Assembly: GCF_000004825.1 (NCBI RefSeq)
Contig: NW_008805089.1
Span: forward strand, 248,001-312,000
Direction: 5' to 3'
DNA from: Heterostelium album PN500
Lineage: Eukaryota > Evosea > Eumycetozoa > Acytosteliales > Acytosteliaceae
Length of the DNA stretch: 64,000 bases
The notes below the pieces were generated by a model, which saw only the letters and a list, made by a program, of their open reading frames with translations, searched no databases and was not told the origin of the DNA. This document shows, piece by piece, positions 1-11,041 of the stretch (position 1 is its first letter; every line of letters starts with the position of its first letter). Both the position numbers and the translations under genes were made by a program.

Positions 1-2044
1 AAGTGTTGATTGTATTTCAGACCAATAACAATAAAAACAATCTGAAACATTACCATCAAATAATGTCGATTGTATATCCAAAGTGAATCTACAAAATGAA
101 TCATAAAGCCCTGTTATAATATTCGGTAATCCATATAATTTGATTGTAGCACTATTAAATGATTTATAGTCTCGTAATTGACCTGCAGTATTTGTATTAT
201 TTAACATTCTGGAAAATAATAAAATGTTTTTAAAGTGAATATTTCAAATTAGATATATTGAATAATAATTAGTCTAATTTAAACTACATACAAATAGAAT
301 CCATTTGAAAACCAGGATTCGGTAGGTACATTTGGAACTGGTGAATTTTTAATTTCTCTACAGTAATCAAGTTAAAAAGGTGTTTGATCGATTGACTTTT
401 AAAAATATAACATACACATAGATCAAACCTGAAGCTTTTTCTATTGATGTGGAAACATTGTCAAAATTTCTGATTTTTAATTTTTGTTAATAATGTTGTC
501 AGTCATAATTACATGTTTAATTTATACCTACATTGATCTAAGAGAAGGGAATACTGAAAAATTTGAAGTTGAGAATTCACAATTGGTTGCAAGGCTAAAA
601 TATAAATTGAATTGATAAATAAATAAAAAAAAACAAGAAATAGAATTTAATGATTTACATATTAAAAAGAACCGGTAGGTCACCAAGAACTATCATTGCA
701 TTATCAATATCTCTGTTGTATAAATTATTAATTACACGTTCTTATTTAATTTTAAAAATAATACTTACATATTTCTTAAAGTCGAGGATTCAAATAGAAA
801 TACTTGTTTTGGAATCTTTTTTATAGTTCTACGAAAGGTTAGAAAAAAATAATATTAATAATGTGATTTATACAACTAATATAAAGTAAATAGCCTACAT
901 CATGTTGATTAAGCTAAAATAAGCGTTTGTAAAATTCAGCATTCCACTTGTAAAACTTGATATTTCCCTGATATTTCTAAAAAGGGTGCAACTATTAATC
1001 TAGAAATAAAATCGGTATTAATTTTAGATATTAACTTACATAGTGCTTAATCTACTTTTTGTTGTCATCGCAGATGAATCTGATAGCAATGTATAAATGG
1101 AGGAGAATACTATTTCTTCTAAATTTAGTGTTGTGTTTACCCCTACAAATAATTGGTTCAAATTCAAATCAGAGTTTAGAGTAACATTAAATAAATTTCT
1201 ATTTTATAATATATATTAGAAATTGGTTCTTTTTGAAACTAAATTTATTCTACCTACAATGTTATCAATTTAATATTTGATGGGAATGTAGGCGGTGATA
1301 TGATATATGCATTATGAAAAGTCATTGTATATAAATTGACATTTTCATTGTTATCAAGCAAACCAAGCAATGAATATGTTGAATTTGTAATTTGAATACC
1401 ACTGAATAGAAGTGTTTCTAAATTAGGTAATATCAATTTATCTATAACAGGTGGCTCTCCGTGATCTACTGTGGTAGAAGTAATTACTATTCTGAGAAAA
1501 TGTTAATTTAATACAAAAAAACACTATCTTTCAAAGTAATACTTTTATATGAACTTACAAATTAATAATCGTTTGATATCCATTTTGGTCGTCTCTACAG
1601 GTCAACATTCCTGAACCACCTTTGCTAATATCACTGCAAGCAGTTGCAGTCATATTCCAATTCAATTTATACTATATTTTTATTTTTGTTAGCCAAATTG
1701 GTATTTTTAAATAAATAATAAATAATAAATAATAAATACCTGTATAATTAACCATCTTAATGAACTCACTTTTTATAGATTTTTGATTAATACTTTATTT
1801 CAACTAAGCGAAAACCCTATTTTACAACTTACGTTCTTGTGGATATAAATCATTAGCACCTGATAATACAATGAAAGATATAAAAAATAAAAAAACAATA
1901 CAACTTATACATAAAACTAATAAAAATTCTAAAATCAACAAATAAGAAAAGAAAAGAAAAGAAAACCAAAAATGTGTGAAGTTGTATTAATACCAAAGTT
2001 AATCTATCACCAGTGTTAGAAGAGTAAAACAGGGATTGGACCAC
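1..2044 (-). CDS. Secreted leucine-rich-repeat protein, 3' end beyond window
   Basis: I do not recognise an individual gene, but the exons join into an unbroken frame of 421 codons running off the left edge. My exons are 2011-2044, 1833-1928, 1740-1768, 1559-1671, 1258-1491, 1040-1198, 899-991, 769-828, 659-712, 532-594, 416-469, 292-357 and 1-208. Residues 12-38 form a hydrophobic signal peptide ending near LSGAND. A cap-like segment with NWNMTATAC and a second cysteine (GMLTC) follows, as in extracellular LRR proteins. After it come degenerate repeats of 18-24 residues with Leu/Ile/Asn spacing (for example PNLETLLFSGIQI, FPSLRSI). All introns after residue 90 are phase 2, so each small exon is an exchangeable repeat module. 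Many NxS/T sites suggest glycosylation. Dictyostelid relatives are often cell-surface proteins with Ig-like domains after the repeats, but that part is not in view. Its start lies 163 bp from the stop of the neighbouring FKBP gene on the same strand. Confidence 0.7.
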
Positions 2045-2207
2045 CCTAAATCTATTGTCAAAATTAATATCTTGATTATTTTGTTTGGAGACCCAAATTT
2101 TAAAATTAAATATCTCAAAAAAAAAACAAACAATTCATATGATTGTTTTTTGAAGATAAAGAAGAAGAGACAGGCGATTACTCTATTGTTGCATCTGTGT
2201 AAAAAGT

Positions 2208-2936
2208 TTATTGTTCGTCATCATAAATATTTGATACGATATCAATGAGTTCAGTATCAAAAACGAGATAAGAATTTCCTGGGATCTAGGGTTAAAATTA
2301 AAAATAAAAGAAATGTTAACTTTTTTTTTAAACTTGATTTATGATGTTAACATTATTTTGTAAACTAATAATAACAACATACCTTTGCACCAGCACCTTG
2401 AGCACCATAACCTAATGATGGTGGAATAGTGAGCTTTCTCTTTTCACCAATACACATGTTCAATAAACCATTATCCCATCCCTTGATAACCTATTGGTTA
2501 TTTTTATAATTATTGTAGTTTATATTAAATAATTTAACATTAATATTGTATGAGTTACTTGAATGATATAAATAATAATAAATAAATAAAATAAACTTAC
2601 TTGACCTTCACCCAAAGTGAATTCGAATGGAGTACCACGGTCAACGCTGCTATCAAACTTCTCACCGTTATCGAGTAATGAACCAGTGTAATGAATCTTC
2701 AAAACATCTCCTTTAGTTGTTTTTCTTGTACATTCAGCTGGACGATGCTATTATTATATTAACTTTTATTAGAAGAAATTATAAAAACCGAGCGAGTGTA
2801 TTTATTTATATATTATATCTTTTACCTTTACTCCGATTTGAAGTTTACCATTCTTCTTTCCACTAGCGGCAGACTCTACAAAGCTTGATAAACAAACCAA
2901 TGCAACAACAATTAAAAAAACGTATTTAATATTCAT
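2208..2936 (-). CDS. FKBP-type peptidyl-prolyl isomerase, secretory pathway
   Basis: Peptidyl-prolyl cis-trans isomerase of the FKBP12 fold, probably acting on folding proteins in the ER lumen. Four exons (2826-2936, 2601-2747, 2383-2490, 2208-2285) join into 147 residues. Residues 1-23 are a signal peptide ([20 protein letters not shown]). The FKBP domain fills residues 38-140: [20 protein letters not shown], the VIKGWD turn and the IPPSLGYG loop give the usual active-site pocket. Length and layout match the FKBP2/FKBP13 group. The C-terminus is NIYDDEQ, not a canonical KDEL/HDEL signal, so ER retention is uncertain and secretion is possible. The first ATG after an AT-rich leader is used. 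Confidence 0.93.
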
Positions 2937-3217
2937 ATTTTTATATCTATCTATATATTTTTTATAAATTTAATGCAATACTGTGGGTGGGAAGAACTTC
3001 TTATCTAGCTTTTTTTCATTGAAAAAAAAAGTGAACAACACGTGTCAAATTATTTTAAAATTTTTTTTTTAAAATTAATTATTTAATTTTTAATTTTTGA
3101 TTTTTTATGAAAAAAGTCATCAGATGATTGGTTTTTTTAAAGTTGACTATTTTGGTGGTGAATCATTAATGTCTTTTGTTTTTAATCAAGTTTAGTTTAC
3201 TATTTTATTTATTCATC

Positions 3218-4630
3218 ATGATGAGCAATAACAGCAATTCATTTTTAAATGAAAAGAAATATGTATTTGTAACGGTTGGAACAACCAGATTCGAAGAGCT
3301 AATACAGGAGGTTGACAAAAAAGAGTTTCATCAGTTGCTAAAGAGTTTTGGATATAATGCAATCCTAATGCAAATTGGAAACAGTGGATATATTCCTGTT
3401 AATTCTGTAAATTTAGAAGATCAACAACAACAACAACAACAACCAACAACATCATCATCATCATCACTACCAACTGGATTCCAATCGTATTACTATAGAT
3501 TTAAACCATCATTATTCGATGATATGAATAATAGTACTTTGATTATATCTCATGGTGGTAAGTTAACTATACTATAATTCATGATTCCGTTATTATAAAC
3601 TTATATTAATCGTTCAAATGAATAAATGAAGGATCCGGATCGATTTTAGAATCATTGGAAATTCACAAACCAATTGTTTGTGTCACCAATAGTAGATTGA
3701 TGCATAATCATCAGGTGGAGTTGGCAGATAGATTGTCTGGATCACCCTATAACTACTTACTGCCTTGCGAGCCATCGAATTTGGCATCGGTGATCAAAGA
3801 TGATCTAAAGTCATACTTGGCAACACGTCAGCAGATGAATGATAAAACTATTGATCGATCACTCAACAGATTCTCACAGGGTCTCAAAGAGAATACTGAA
3901 TCATTAAGCAGCAACAGCAGTAACAGTAACAGCAATAGTAACGGTCTAAAGACTATGGTTGTTCTGGGATCTGGTGGACATACAGCAGAGATGTTTTACC
4001 TCCTAAAGAAGCTGGACAGAGATCGTTTCAATCACATCACATACGTATTGGCAGACTCTGACAAGCGTTCACTCGACAAAATAACACTGAATGACAAACT
4101 ACCAGAGCAACGTACAGTCAAAACCATTCCAAGAAGTAGAAATGTTGGACAAAGTTATATTCATAGTATTTGGACAACTGTAAGCAACTTTTTTTTTTTT
4201 TTTTTACAAAGTCATGACTCTTACTAATTCTATATTTACCATTTATAATATGTAGTTTATATCATTATTATATTGTTTAATTTTGGTTTTCAAAGAGAAA
4301 CCAGATGTTATTCTATGTAATGGACCTGGTACATGTGTACCTATTGTAGCATCGGCGTTGTTGTTCCGATTGATTGGTCTGAAGAAATCAAAGATCATCT
4401 ATTATGAGAGTATAGCGAGAGTGAATGACCTATCGTTGTCTGGAAAGATCTTACAGCATCTTGCCGATTGGTTCGTCTATCAGTGGCCCAACCTAAACGA
4501 GAAAATCAAGTCATCAACAAACAAATCATGTATAAATATATTCTTTGAAGTTGTTAATATGAATAATAACAATGATTCATCAACATCATCAAGTACAACA
4601 ACATCATCATCATCAACTAAAAAGAGATAA
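3218..4630 (+). CDS. ALG13-ALG14 fusion, UDP-GlcNAc transferase for N-glycan precursor
   Basis: Both subunits of the transferase that adds the second GlcNAc to dolichol-PP-GlcNAc on the cytosolic face of the ER are in one polypeptide of 420 residues. Exons are 3218-3557, 3632-4179 and 4256-4630. The N-terminal half (about 10-215) is Alg13-like: KYVFVTVGTTRFEELI at the start, then LIISHGGSGSILESL, the sugar-nucleotide motif. A Ser/Asn-rich linker leads to an Alg14-like half (about 242-400) with MVVLGSGGHTAEM, PRSRNVGQSY, and DVILCNGPGTCVPI. A hydrophobic stretch FISLLYCLILVF lies inside the Alg14 half, and no membrane anchor precedes it, whereas yeast Alg14 is anchored at its N-terminus. The Ser/Thr tail after KSCINIFF is low complexity. 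The start chosen is the first ATG in frame (MMSNN); upstream in-frame codons have no ATG. Confidence 0.93.
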
Positions 4631-4781
4631 AACAATTGTAATATCATAAATAATATATTATATATATAACGGAAATATAAATAAATAAAATCACATGTAA
4701 AGTTAACTAATTTAAATCTAGATTAATATACATAAATAATTTGAATGAGTTTTAATATATAATTGAAACGACCTATGACCA

Positions 4782-5601
4782 CTATGAGTTGGTTCCAACA
4801 AAGAATCCGAGAAAACCAGATACAATCTTTTGTAAAATCGCTTGTCCAAATGGAATATAAGAAAGAGAGTACCATACAACTGATAGGAATTGTAAAACAA
4901 CCATAAACATTGATAAAAATGTTGATTGTAACTAATAATATATAATTAAAATGTAAAAGGTAAGTAAGATTGTTTGTTGTTTAAACAACAATGTAATGTA
5001 CATACACTTAATGCACAATATAATGTTCCAACGATCGATACTAAATAGATCAACGAAGAATACAAACGTTCTTTCGACGATGTTATATTTTCAAACTGTT
5101 TCTTCAAACCTACAAGTACTATTAATCCTACAATTACACTCAGACTACCGAGTGTATATAACTTTGCAAATGTTCTCGGTGAAAATACAAAGAATGTTGA
5201 CTTGAATAATAAAGATTAGTTAGTGATTCTATTCGATTCGCGATTCAATTCAAATTTAATTGAATAGCAATAATAATAAATACCATAACAATTAATGCAA
5301 TTCCAATTAATAATGTAATTGCAAATAGAGTCAATCTTTGAATATATGAAAACGATGTTTGTTGTTGTACTTCTTCGTAGAAGGTCGGTTGTTGATTTGG
5401 TTTGTTGGCATTGTTAATTCCTGGAATGACACTGGTGATCTTTCCAGAGATCTTTGAAAACATACTACCACCAGACTCACTTATATCATTCCAATACTGT
5501 GTCGTCTCAGAACCAATCGATCCCGCCGTACTACTAAGAAACGATTGATTCGTCTTAAACTCGAGATTATCTAAACTATAGCTATTTGTAGATCCACTCA
5601 T
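4782..5601 (-). CDS. SFT2 family vesicle transport membrane protein
   Basis: Four-helix membrane protein of the Got1/Sft2 family, which acts in fusion of endosome-derived vesicles with the Golgi. Exons 5284-5601, 5006-5200 and 4782-4931 give 220 residues. The cytosolic N-terminus (1-85) is Ser/Gln-rich. Four hydrophobic segments follow, starting at RLTLFAITLLIGIALIVM. Family marks are FSPRTFAKLYTLGS after the first helix, YLVSIVGTLYCAL in the third, and the C-terminal WYSLSYIPFGQAIL. It converges on the ALG13-ALG14 gene with about 150 bp between stops. Confidence 0.92.
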
Positions 5602-6610
5602 ATTTCTTTACTTTTAATTTAATTTAATTTAATTTAATTATGTATATCGTATGATACGATAAGATCTAACTAAATATTAAATAAATAAATATAATTAATA
5701 ATTAATTCTGCAAATGAATTTAGCAAAAAACAAAGAAAATTCAAACACCCATTCAAAATAAAATAATTCAAATTTATTTATTTTTTAAATAAATATAAAG
5801 TTTCACATGTATACTTATAAGTAGAAAAAATAATAAACAACTAAAGAATTCATACACGTATTACACACAAATTCTAACTTTGAGCAGATAATGATGTTCA
5901 AATAATTTTTAAAAAAAAAAAAAAAAGAAAAAAAACAACAACACCTCACCAATGTCAATACTCTCTCAAATTTTAGAATACATATATACGTGTTAAATTA
6001 TCTCATTTTATCTAAAAATACTTTAGTTATGGATTGTGTGTGTGTTTGTTGAGAAGTGGTTGTGGAAAAAAACAACACACGATCAAATATGAGTAAATAG
6101 TAAGTAATCAATCATTGTGATACACTTAATCATTTGTGTGTTGTGTTGTGTTGTAATGTGTGTTTGAGCACATCATCAATTTTGTTAAAAGTGGCAAAAA
6201 ATGTTTAATTAAAAAAGAAAAGAGGTCTCTCTTTATTTTAAAATTATAATAACAATAAACAATATTGGTACAAATTAATTTATAATGTTATACTTTGAAT
6301 AGATCAATCATGTGATAAAGATGGACTCACTCATTTTAAAAGTGGTGTTAATTTAAATTGTTATTATTTTATTTTTCTTTTTAAGAATAAAACTTATCTT
6401 AAACAACAATGTTAAGTTCACCTATCAATCACCAATCCATTAAATTTAATTTAGTTTATAATTTTTAGACTTCTTTGTTTTTGTACAAATATTATTTGTT
6501 CTCTCTCTATTTATTTATTTGTTATTTTACCGACTTTTTTTTTAATTAATAAATAATTATTTTCATTCTTTTTTTAAAATCATTATAATATAAATTAATA
6601 TTAAATATAT
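5602..6610. other. Intergenic region between divergent genes, no gene seen
   Basis: About 1 kb of AT-rich DNA between the starts of SFT2 (minus) and the RING/TRAF-like gene (plus). It holds homopolymer A and T runs and a GT-rich stretch near 6035-6170 (repeated TGTG blocks). I see no ORF with coding character and no RNA gene; it presumably carries both promoters. Confidence 0.6.
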
Positions 6611-7893
6611 ATGGCTGACCCAATTGATTCTACATTATTTTTAATACCACCAGATGACAAATTCCTGTGTTGTAATCATGGTGGTCTGATGAGTTGTCCC
6701 ATTGTAAACATTGAATGTGGTCATCTCTTCTGTCCGACATGCATAGAAACATTGGTTCAATGTCCAATCGATCATATGGTAATAAATACATTGGATATCA
6801 ATTTCCAATTAAAAAGTAAGTAAATAATAAATAATTTTTATTGTTATTGTTATTCTTATATTAATGTTTTTTTTTCAAAATATATATAGATGAATTGGAT
6901 CATTTATTATGTTATTGTAAATATGGTGTGGAGGAAGTCGATGGTATGTTGACTGTCCGCCACGATGGCTGTGGAAGTATCATAAGCTACGGTAGTAAAC
7001 CGACTCACGAGGAATCGTGCCGCTACAATCCAGCCAACTTGATATTCTCAACGAGTTCGTCTGACTCTGAGTTTGACAGAATCAATTCTCCGCGTACCAG
7101 CTCGGCGTTTGCTTCTTTCGATTCCTCCTCGACAGAGAGTTCTCCTTTTACCAAATCGACATCGTCGTCAACATCGTCGTCGTCTTCTCTCACCAACCAA
7201 TCGTTCTCTGTCATCAAAAAGAACGATAGTTTCGATATTAATTCCGGTTCCGATATGATCAACAGTTCCAGTTGTAACAGTATTTCAAGTATCAACAGTA
7301 ATGTAGTTGTTGGAAATACATCGAAATCGATCACTCCAAATTTGGAATCAAACAATAACAACAACAACAACCAATTTAAACAACAAAAGCAACAACAACA
7401 ACAATATCACGATGCTTATGACAATGAAGAAAAGAATGAAATGTGGGAGTCCAGTACCAATTTATTCTATAGTAGCAGCAGGTTCTGTCCAAACAAAGAT
7501 AACGGTTGTTACTACTATGGCAAATGTGAAGATACCATCAAGTATCACTTGGAGAATGAGTGTCAAGCTCAGAGAATGAAGAACCGTATCAACCAACTCG
7601 AATCGATCATCGAAAAGAAAGATACCGAAATCAATACACTTAAAACCTCGATTGGTATTGATGAATCGCCATCCGCCGGCGGTAAGAAAACGAAAACAAT
7701 CATTACTAGATCGTCGATTGGTGATATCTTGGTTTTTATCTTTAGTAGTATAAAGAAAAGGTAATTTTAATTTAATTTAACTTTTAAATAATTCATATTT
7801 ATTAATTTTTATTATTATAATTTTTTTAGAGTATCTAAAGGAATTCAAAGAATCAAGAGATTCTTTTCACCAAAAAATTACAAAAAGCTTTAA
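6611..7893 (+). CDS. RING / TRAF-type zinc-finger protein with coiled coil
   Basis: Three exons (6611-6815, 6890-7760, 7830-7893) give 379 residues. Residues 20-57 form a degenerate RING: cysteines in FLCCNHGGLMSC, IECGHLFCPTC and VQCPIDH. A second Cys/His segment (CYCKYGVEEVDG through HEESCRY, about 73-110) and a third (RFCPNKDNGC through HLENEC, about 258-286) resemble TRAF-type zinc fingers. The middle is Ser/Asn/Gln-rich. A coiled coil follows (RINQLESIIEKKDTEINTL). The end is basic (RIKRFFSPKNYKKL). This layout fits the large dictyostelid TRAF-like/RING family, usually considered ubiquitin ligases or adaptors, but no MATH domain is present, so the role is open. Confidence 0.75.
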
Positions 7894-8537
7894 GATCTTA
7901 CTCCTCCACCTATTTTTTGATATTTCAATCAATATTCCCTCAATATTAAGAAATCAATTCATTCAATAAACACATTTTTTTATCAAGTGTTTATATATTA
8001 TAGAAAAGTAGTACTTGTCATTTATTTTTATTTTTTTCTCAAGAATTACTTAACCAGAGTATTTTATTCAAGAAAATACTTTAAACAAATTAAAATAATA
8101 CTATCTTTTTTTATATTATTAAAGGTGGTAACACAAAAGATTTTGTTTCGAAATATTAAAAGTTAGTCTTTTTAGTTCGAATAACCGTGCATTCAGAATG
8201 AAAATTTATTCAATTATCGAATCGGTATTAATATTCTAGTTTTAACATCCTCTCTTTTGTATTTTGTTCTGAAACATGCTTCTAAATTAAAGGTCATTCC
8301 TTTTCGTCAAAATCTGCAAATATTTTTTTTAAAAATATCTACTTTACAATCTGATGAAATTTCTAAAAAATCTGATCAGCTTCAGAAGAAAATTTAACAA
8401 ATAACTTATTATTTTACAAATCAAAATCTAATTCTATCTTATCTTTGTTAAAATATAAATAGACTGTGATCTTAAACAAAATGAAACATCATTTAAATAT
8501 TATCTTTTATTTTAATACTATTAAATCTTAATAAAAC
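7894..8537. other. Intergenic, no gene seen
   Basis: AT-rich spacer between two plus-strand genes. No open frame with coding character on either strand and no tRNA. It should contain the glutathione transferase promoter. Confidence 0.5.
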
Positions 8538-9217
8538 ATGTCAACCAACCAATTACCAACTTTACATTATGTAAATATATAAATACGATTTTAAAAATAC
8601 GAGAAAAATATCTAATATTGTATTTCAATTATTTGTAGTTTAATGGACGTGGAAGAGCTGAAGCTAGTAGACTTTTATTTAGTTTGGCTGGTGTTGAATT
8701 CAATGATGTTAGACACCCATATCCATTGCCAGCTGATAGTGAAATCAAAGGAAAAGCAACCTACAAACAACTTCCATTCTTTGTTGATGGTGATTTCGAA
8801 GTTGCCCAATCATTGGCTATCGAACACTACATTGCCAGCAAATACAATTTGGCCGGTGATACCTTAGAAGACAAAGCCAAGGTACTCTCTCTCTCTCAGG
8901 CAGCCATTGATATCGCAATGGGAATCTGGTCGAGCGACACCGAAGAGAAGAAGCTAAAGTTCAAGAATGAAACACTCCCAATGTTCCTCACTGCATGGGT
9001 CAAGATTTTGATCGATAATGGTGGACAATTCTTTGTTGGCTCTAAATTGAGTGCTGCCGATGCCAATGTCTATTACACTCTTGAGAACCTCTATGCCAAG
9101 AATTTCAAAGAAGTCGTTGACAACTTCCCAGAATTGGTCAAATTTAAATCAACTTTTGAAGCCATTCCATCTATCGCAACTTATCTATCAAAGAGACCAA
9201 CCGATTTATTATTTTAA
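8538..9217 (+). CDS. Glutathione S-transferase, sigma/alpha-like
   Basis: Cytosolic glutathione transferase of 203 residues from exons 8538-8570 and 8639-9217. The thioredoxin-like half opens with LPTLHYFNGRGRAEASRLL, where the Tyr before FNGRGRAE is the expected catalytic residue of Tyr-type classes. The FFVDGDFEVAQSLAIEHYIA segment is the glutathione-binding turn with the SxAI motif. The helical C-terminal half has the KLSAADANVYYTLENL signature. The short first exon of 11 codons is supported by a GT-AG intron and by completing the catalytic N-terminal strand. The likely role is conjugation of glutathione to electrophiles. Confidence 0.93.
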
Positions 9218-9306
9218 ATATAGTATAATTTTGTTCGACTTAATAGACACAAGCTAAAATTCCAACAAGATTTTTCCCACTTAATGATGCTTCAAGTTCA
9301 CTCTTG

Positions 9307-9574
9307 ATCAGCAATAGTTTAAATCGATTCTTTTATAGTCCAACATTGGGATCAATAAAATATGCTCTTAAACCTCTCCGAAATCAATATTCATTGATAC
9401 AATGCAACAATATAACAACTCTAAGTTTACTTTTAACAGGCATAAATCGTACTATCGAGTTCATATCACAATTTCCATCTTTAATTGTTGTGTTTGTTCT
9501 TAGGGAGTGTAGCTGTGGTAAAGGAAATCATCAAACACTTCCCCGATCAATTTAAAATACAACTTTCTCTCACT
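9307..9574 (+). pseudogene. Broken partial copy of the 11042-12520 gene
   Basis: This stretch matches an internal part of the intact gene at about 11255-11534: shared blocks include LNRF.YSP.LG, PLRNQYSLIQC.NITTLSL and ISQFPSL. The copy has no start region. It carries small deletions in the middle, shifts frame after QFPSL (the nucleotides still match the parent for about another 60 bp) and stops abruptly. It lies right after the glutathione transferase stop. A decayed partial duplicate is the simplest reading. Confidence 0.75.
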
Positions 9575-9743
9575 AAATCATATCTTGGATCATTAATACT
9601 GATTTCCACCAAGATGTGCATCAATTATTAATATTTGTATTACATTATATAAAAATTTGGTAAATGATCTAATGATAACATTAGAATATCTATTAATTCA
9701 TCTTTATTATTATAAATTTAAGGATTAAAGTTATAGATAGTTG

Positions 9744-10520
9744 CTATGATTTCAGTTTGATTGGTTCCATTGCATTTTTCAAACTGTTTGGATATATTGT
9801 TTGAGTGACATCTATTTCCTCTGGCACCTCATCGAGATTCAACGTTTCCAGATGTTCCAATGTTGACAGTGTATCTTTGTCGAAACGAACTCTCTTGAAT
9901 AACTTTAGATATCTAAGGTTTGAAGGTAACACGCTTCTACTGATTCGCAAATTGGCAGACAGACCGTTGATCGTCAAATGAGTTACACTCTCTGGAATAT
10001 CACCGGCTTCGATTGAATCGATGCACTGAACGAGGCTCTATCGAGATGAATTTCGAGTGATTCTAATTGCTCTGGATAAGTCGATGGATTCATTCGTGAA
10101 TTCGTTTTGATTGTTTTAATATTGGACGGCAACCGTAAATGCTCTACTTTGTCATTTTGATAAAGAGCTTGAATTGAATGTACATTCGATCGAACTAGTG
10201 TATCGATAATGTTACTATCAAACTCGCTACGATAATCAAAGATAACATTTGAGATTGTTGAATCTAAAACACCGCCACTACTTTTGAATTCATCTTTTAA
10301 ATATCGTAAATAAGTATGTTTGTTGTATATTGATCACAATAACTAAAAAAAAATGATAACTTTTAATCATTTACATACTTAATGATTTAATACAATGTGG
10401 ATAAAGATTATAACGTAAATATTCTTTGCTATTCTCTTTGTATATTAAAAGTGTACAATCTGATTTTCGATCAATTGATTTCGAAAATTCATTCTTTAAA
10501 GCTTTTAAAAACTTTTAGAA
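9744..10520 (-). pseudogene. Frameshifted leucine-rich (FNIP/LRR-like) gene relic
   Basis: On the minus strand two open blocks look like one protein: SKSIDRKSDCTLLIYKEN through NLYPHCIKSL at about 10380-10510, then YLRYLKDEF through SNVHSIQALYQND to the stop at 9744 (NLRYLKLFKRVRF, LETLNLDEVPEEI). The second block needs a one-base frame change near 10030-10050, between the SLEIHLDRA and VQCIDSIEAGD frames, and no in-frame ATG precedes the first block. It resembles dictyostelid repeat proteins of the FNIP/LRR type. A very small intron or a sequencing error could explain the shift, but the missing start argues for a relic. Confidence 0.6.
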
Positions 10521-11041
10521 TCTAACAAATCAACCAATCATTCAATGAGTATCATTGAAATCATAATTCCATCTATCTTAAATGATTTGCTATCGATAGT
10601 CACCATTCAATTATCTTTCAATAACCAAAAACTAAAATAGATATCTATCAAATAAAGATCTAAAAAATATTCAAAAATTAAGTGGTTAGTTTTATTTTTG
10701 AGGATAGAAGGTAACATATAGTGGAAAGATCAACAAAAATAAAAGATGTATTAATAACAATAAAATTCGAACGGATATTGGTTGTGTAATATCATTTTAT
10801 CCATCAAAAAAAATGAAAAAATTTTGCACAGCTTTTGTGTGCCTTTTGCAAAAATAATGCGAGAATACAAAAAAGATCAAAATTAGTAAAAACAAAATTC
10901 TTTGTGGTTTGGAAATAAAAAAGAATTTTGTTGAATGCTAGTTCAAAAAATGAATGTCAAATCAAAACCTTTGACCTCATTTTTACTTAAACAATTTTTA
11001 TTTTTTATTATCTTAAAAATACATTAAATATATGTTTAAAA
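10521..11041. other. Intergenic, no gene seen
   Basis: AT-rich DNA upstream of the 492-residue gene. No coding-like frame was found on either strand. Confidence 0.5.
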
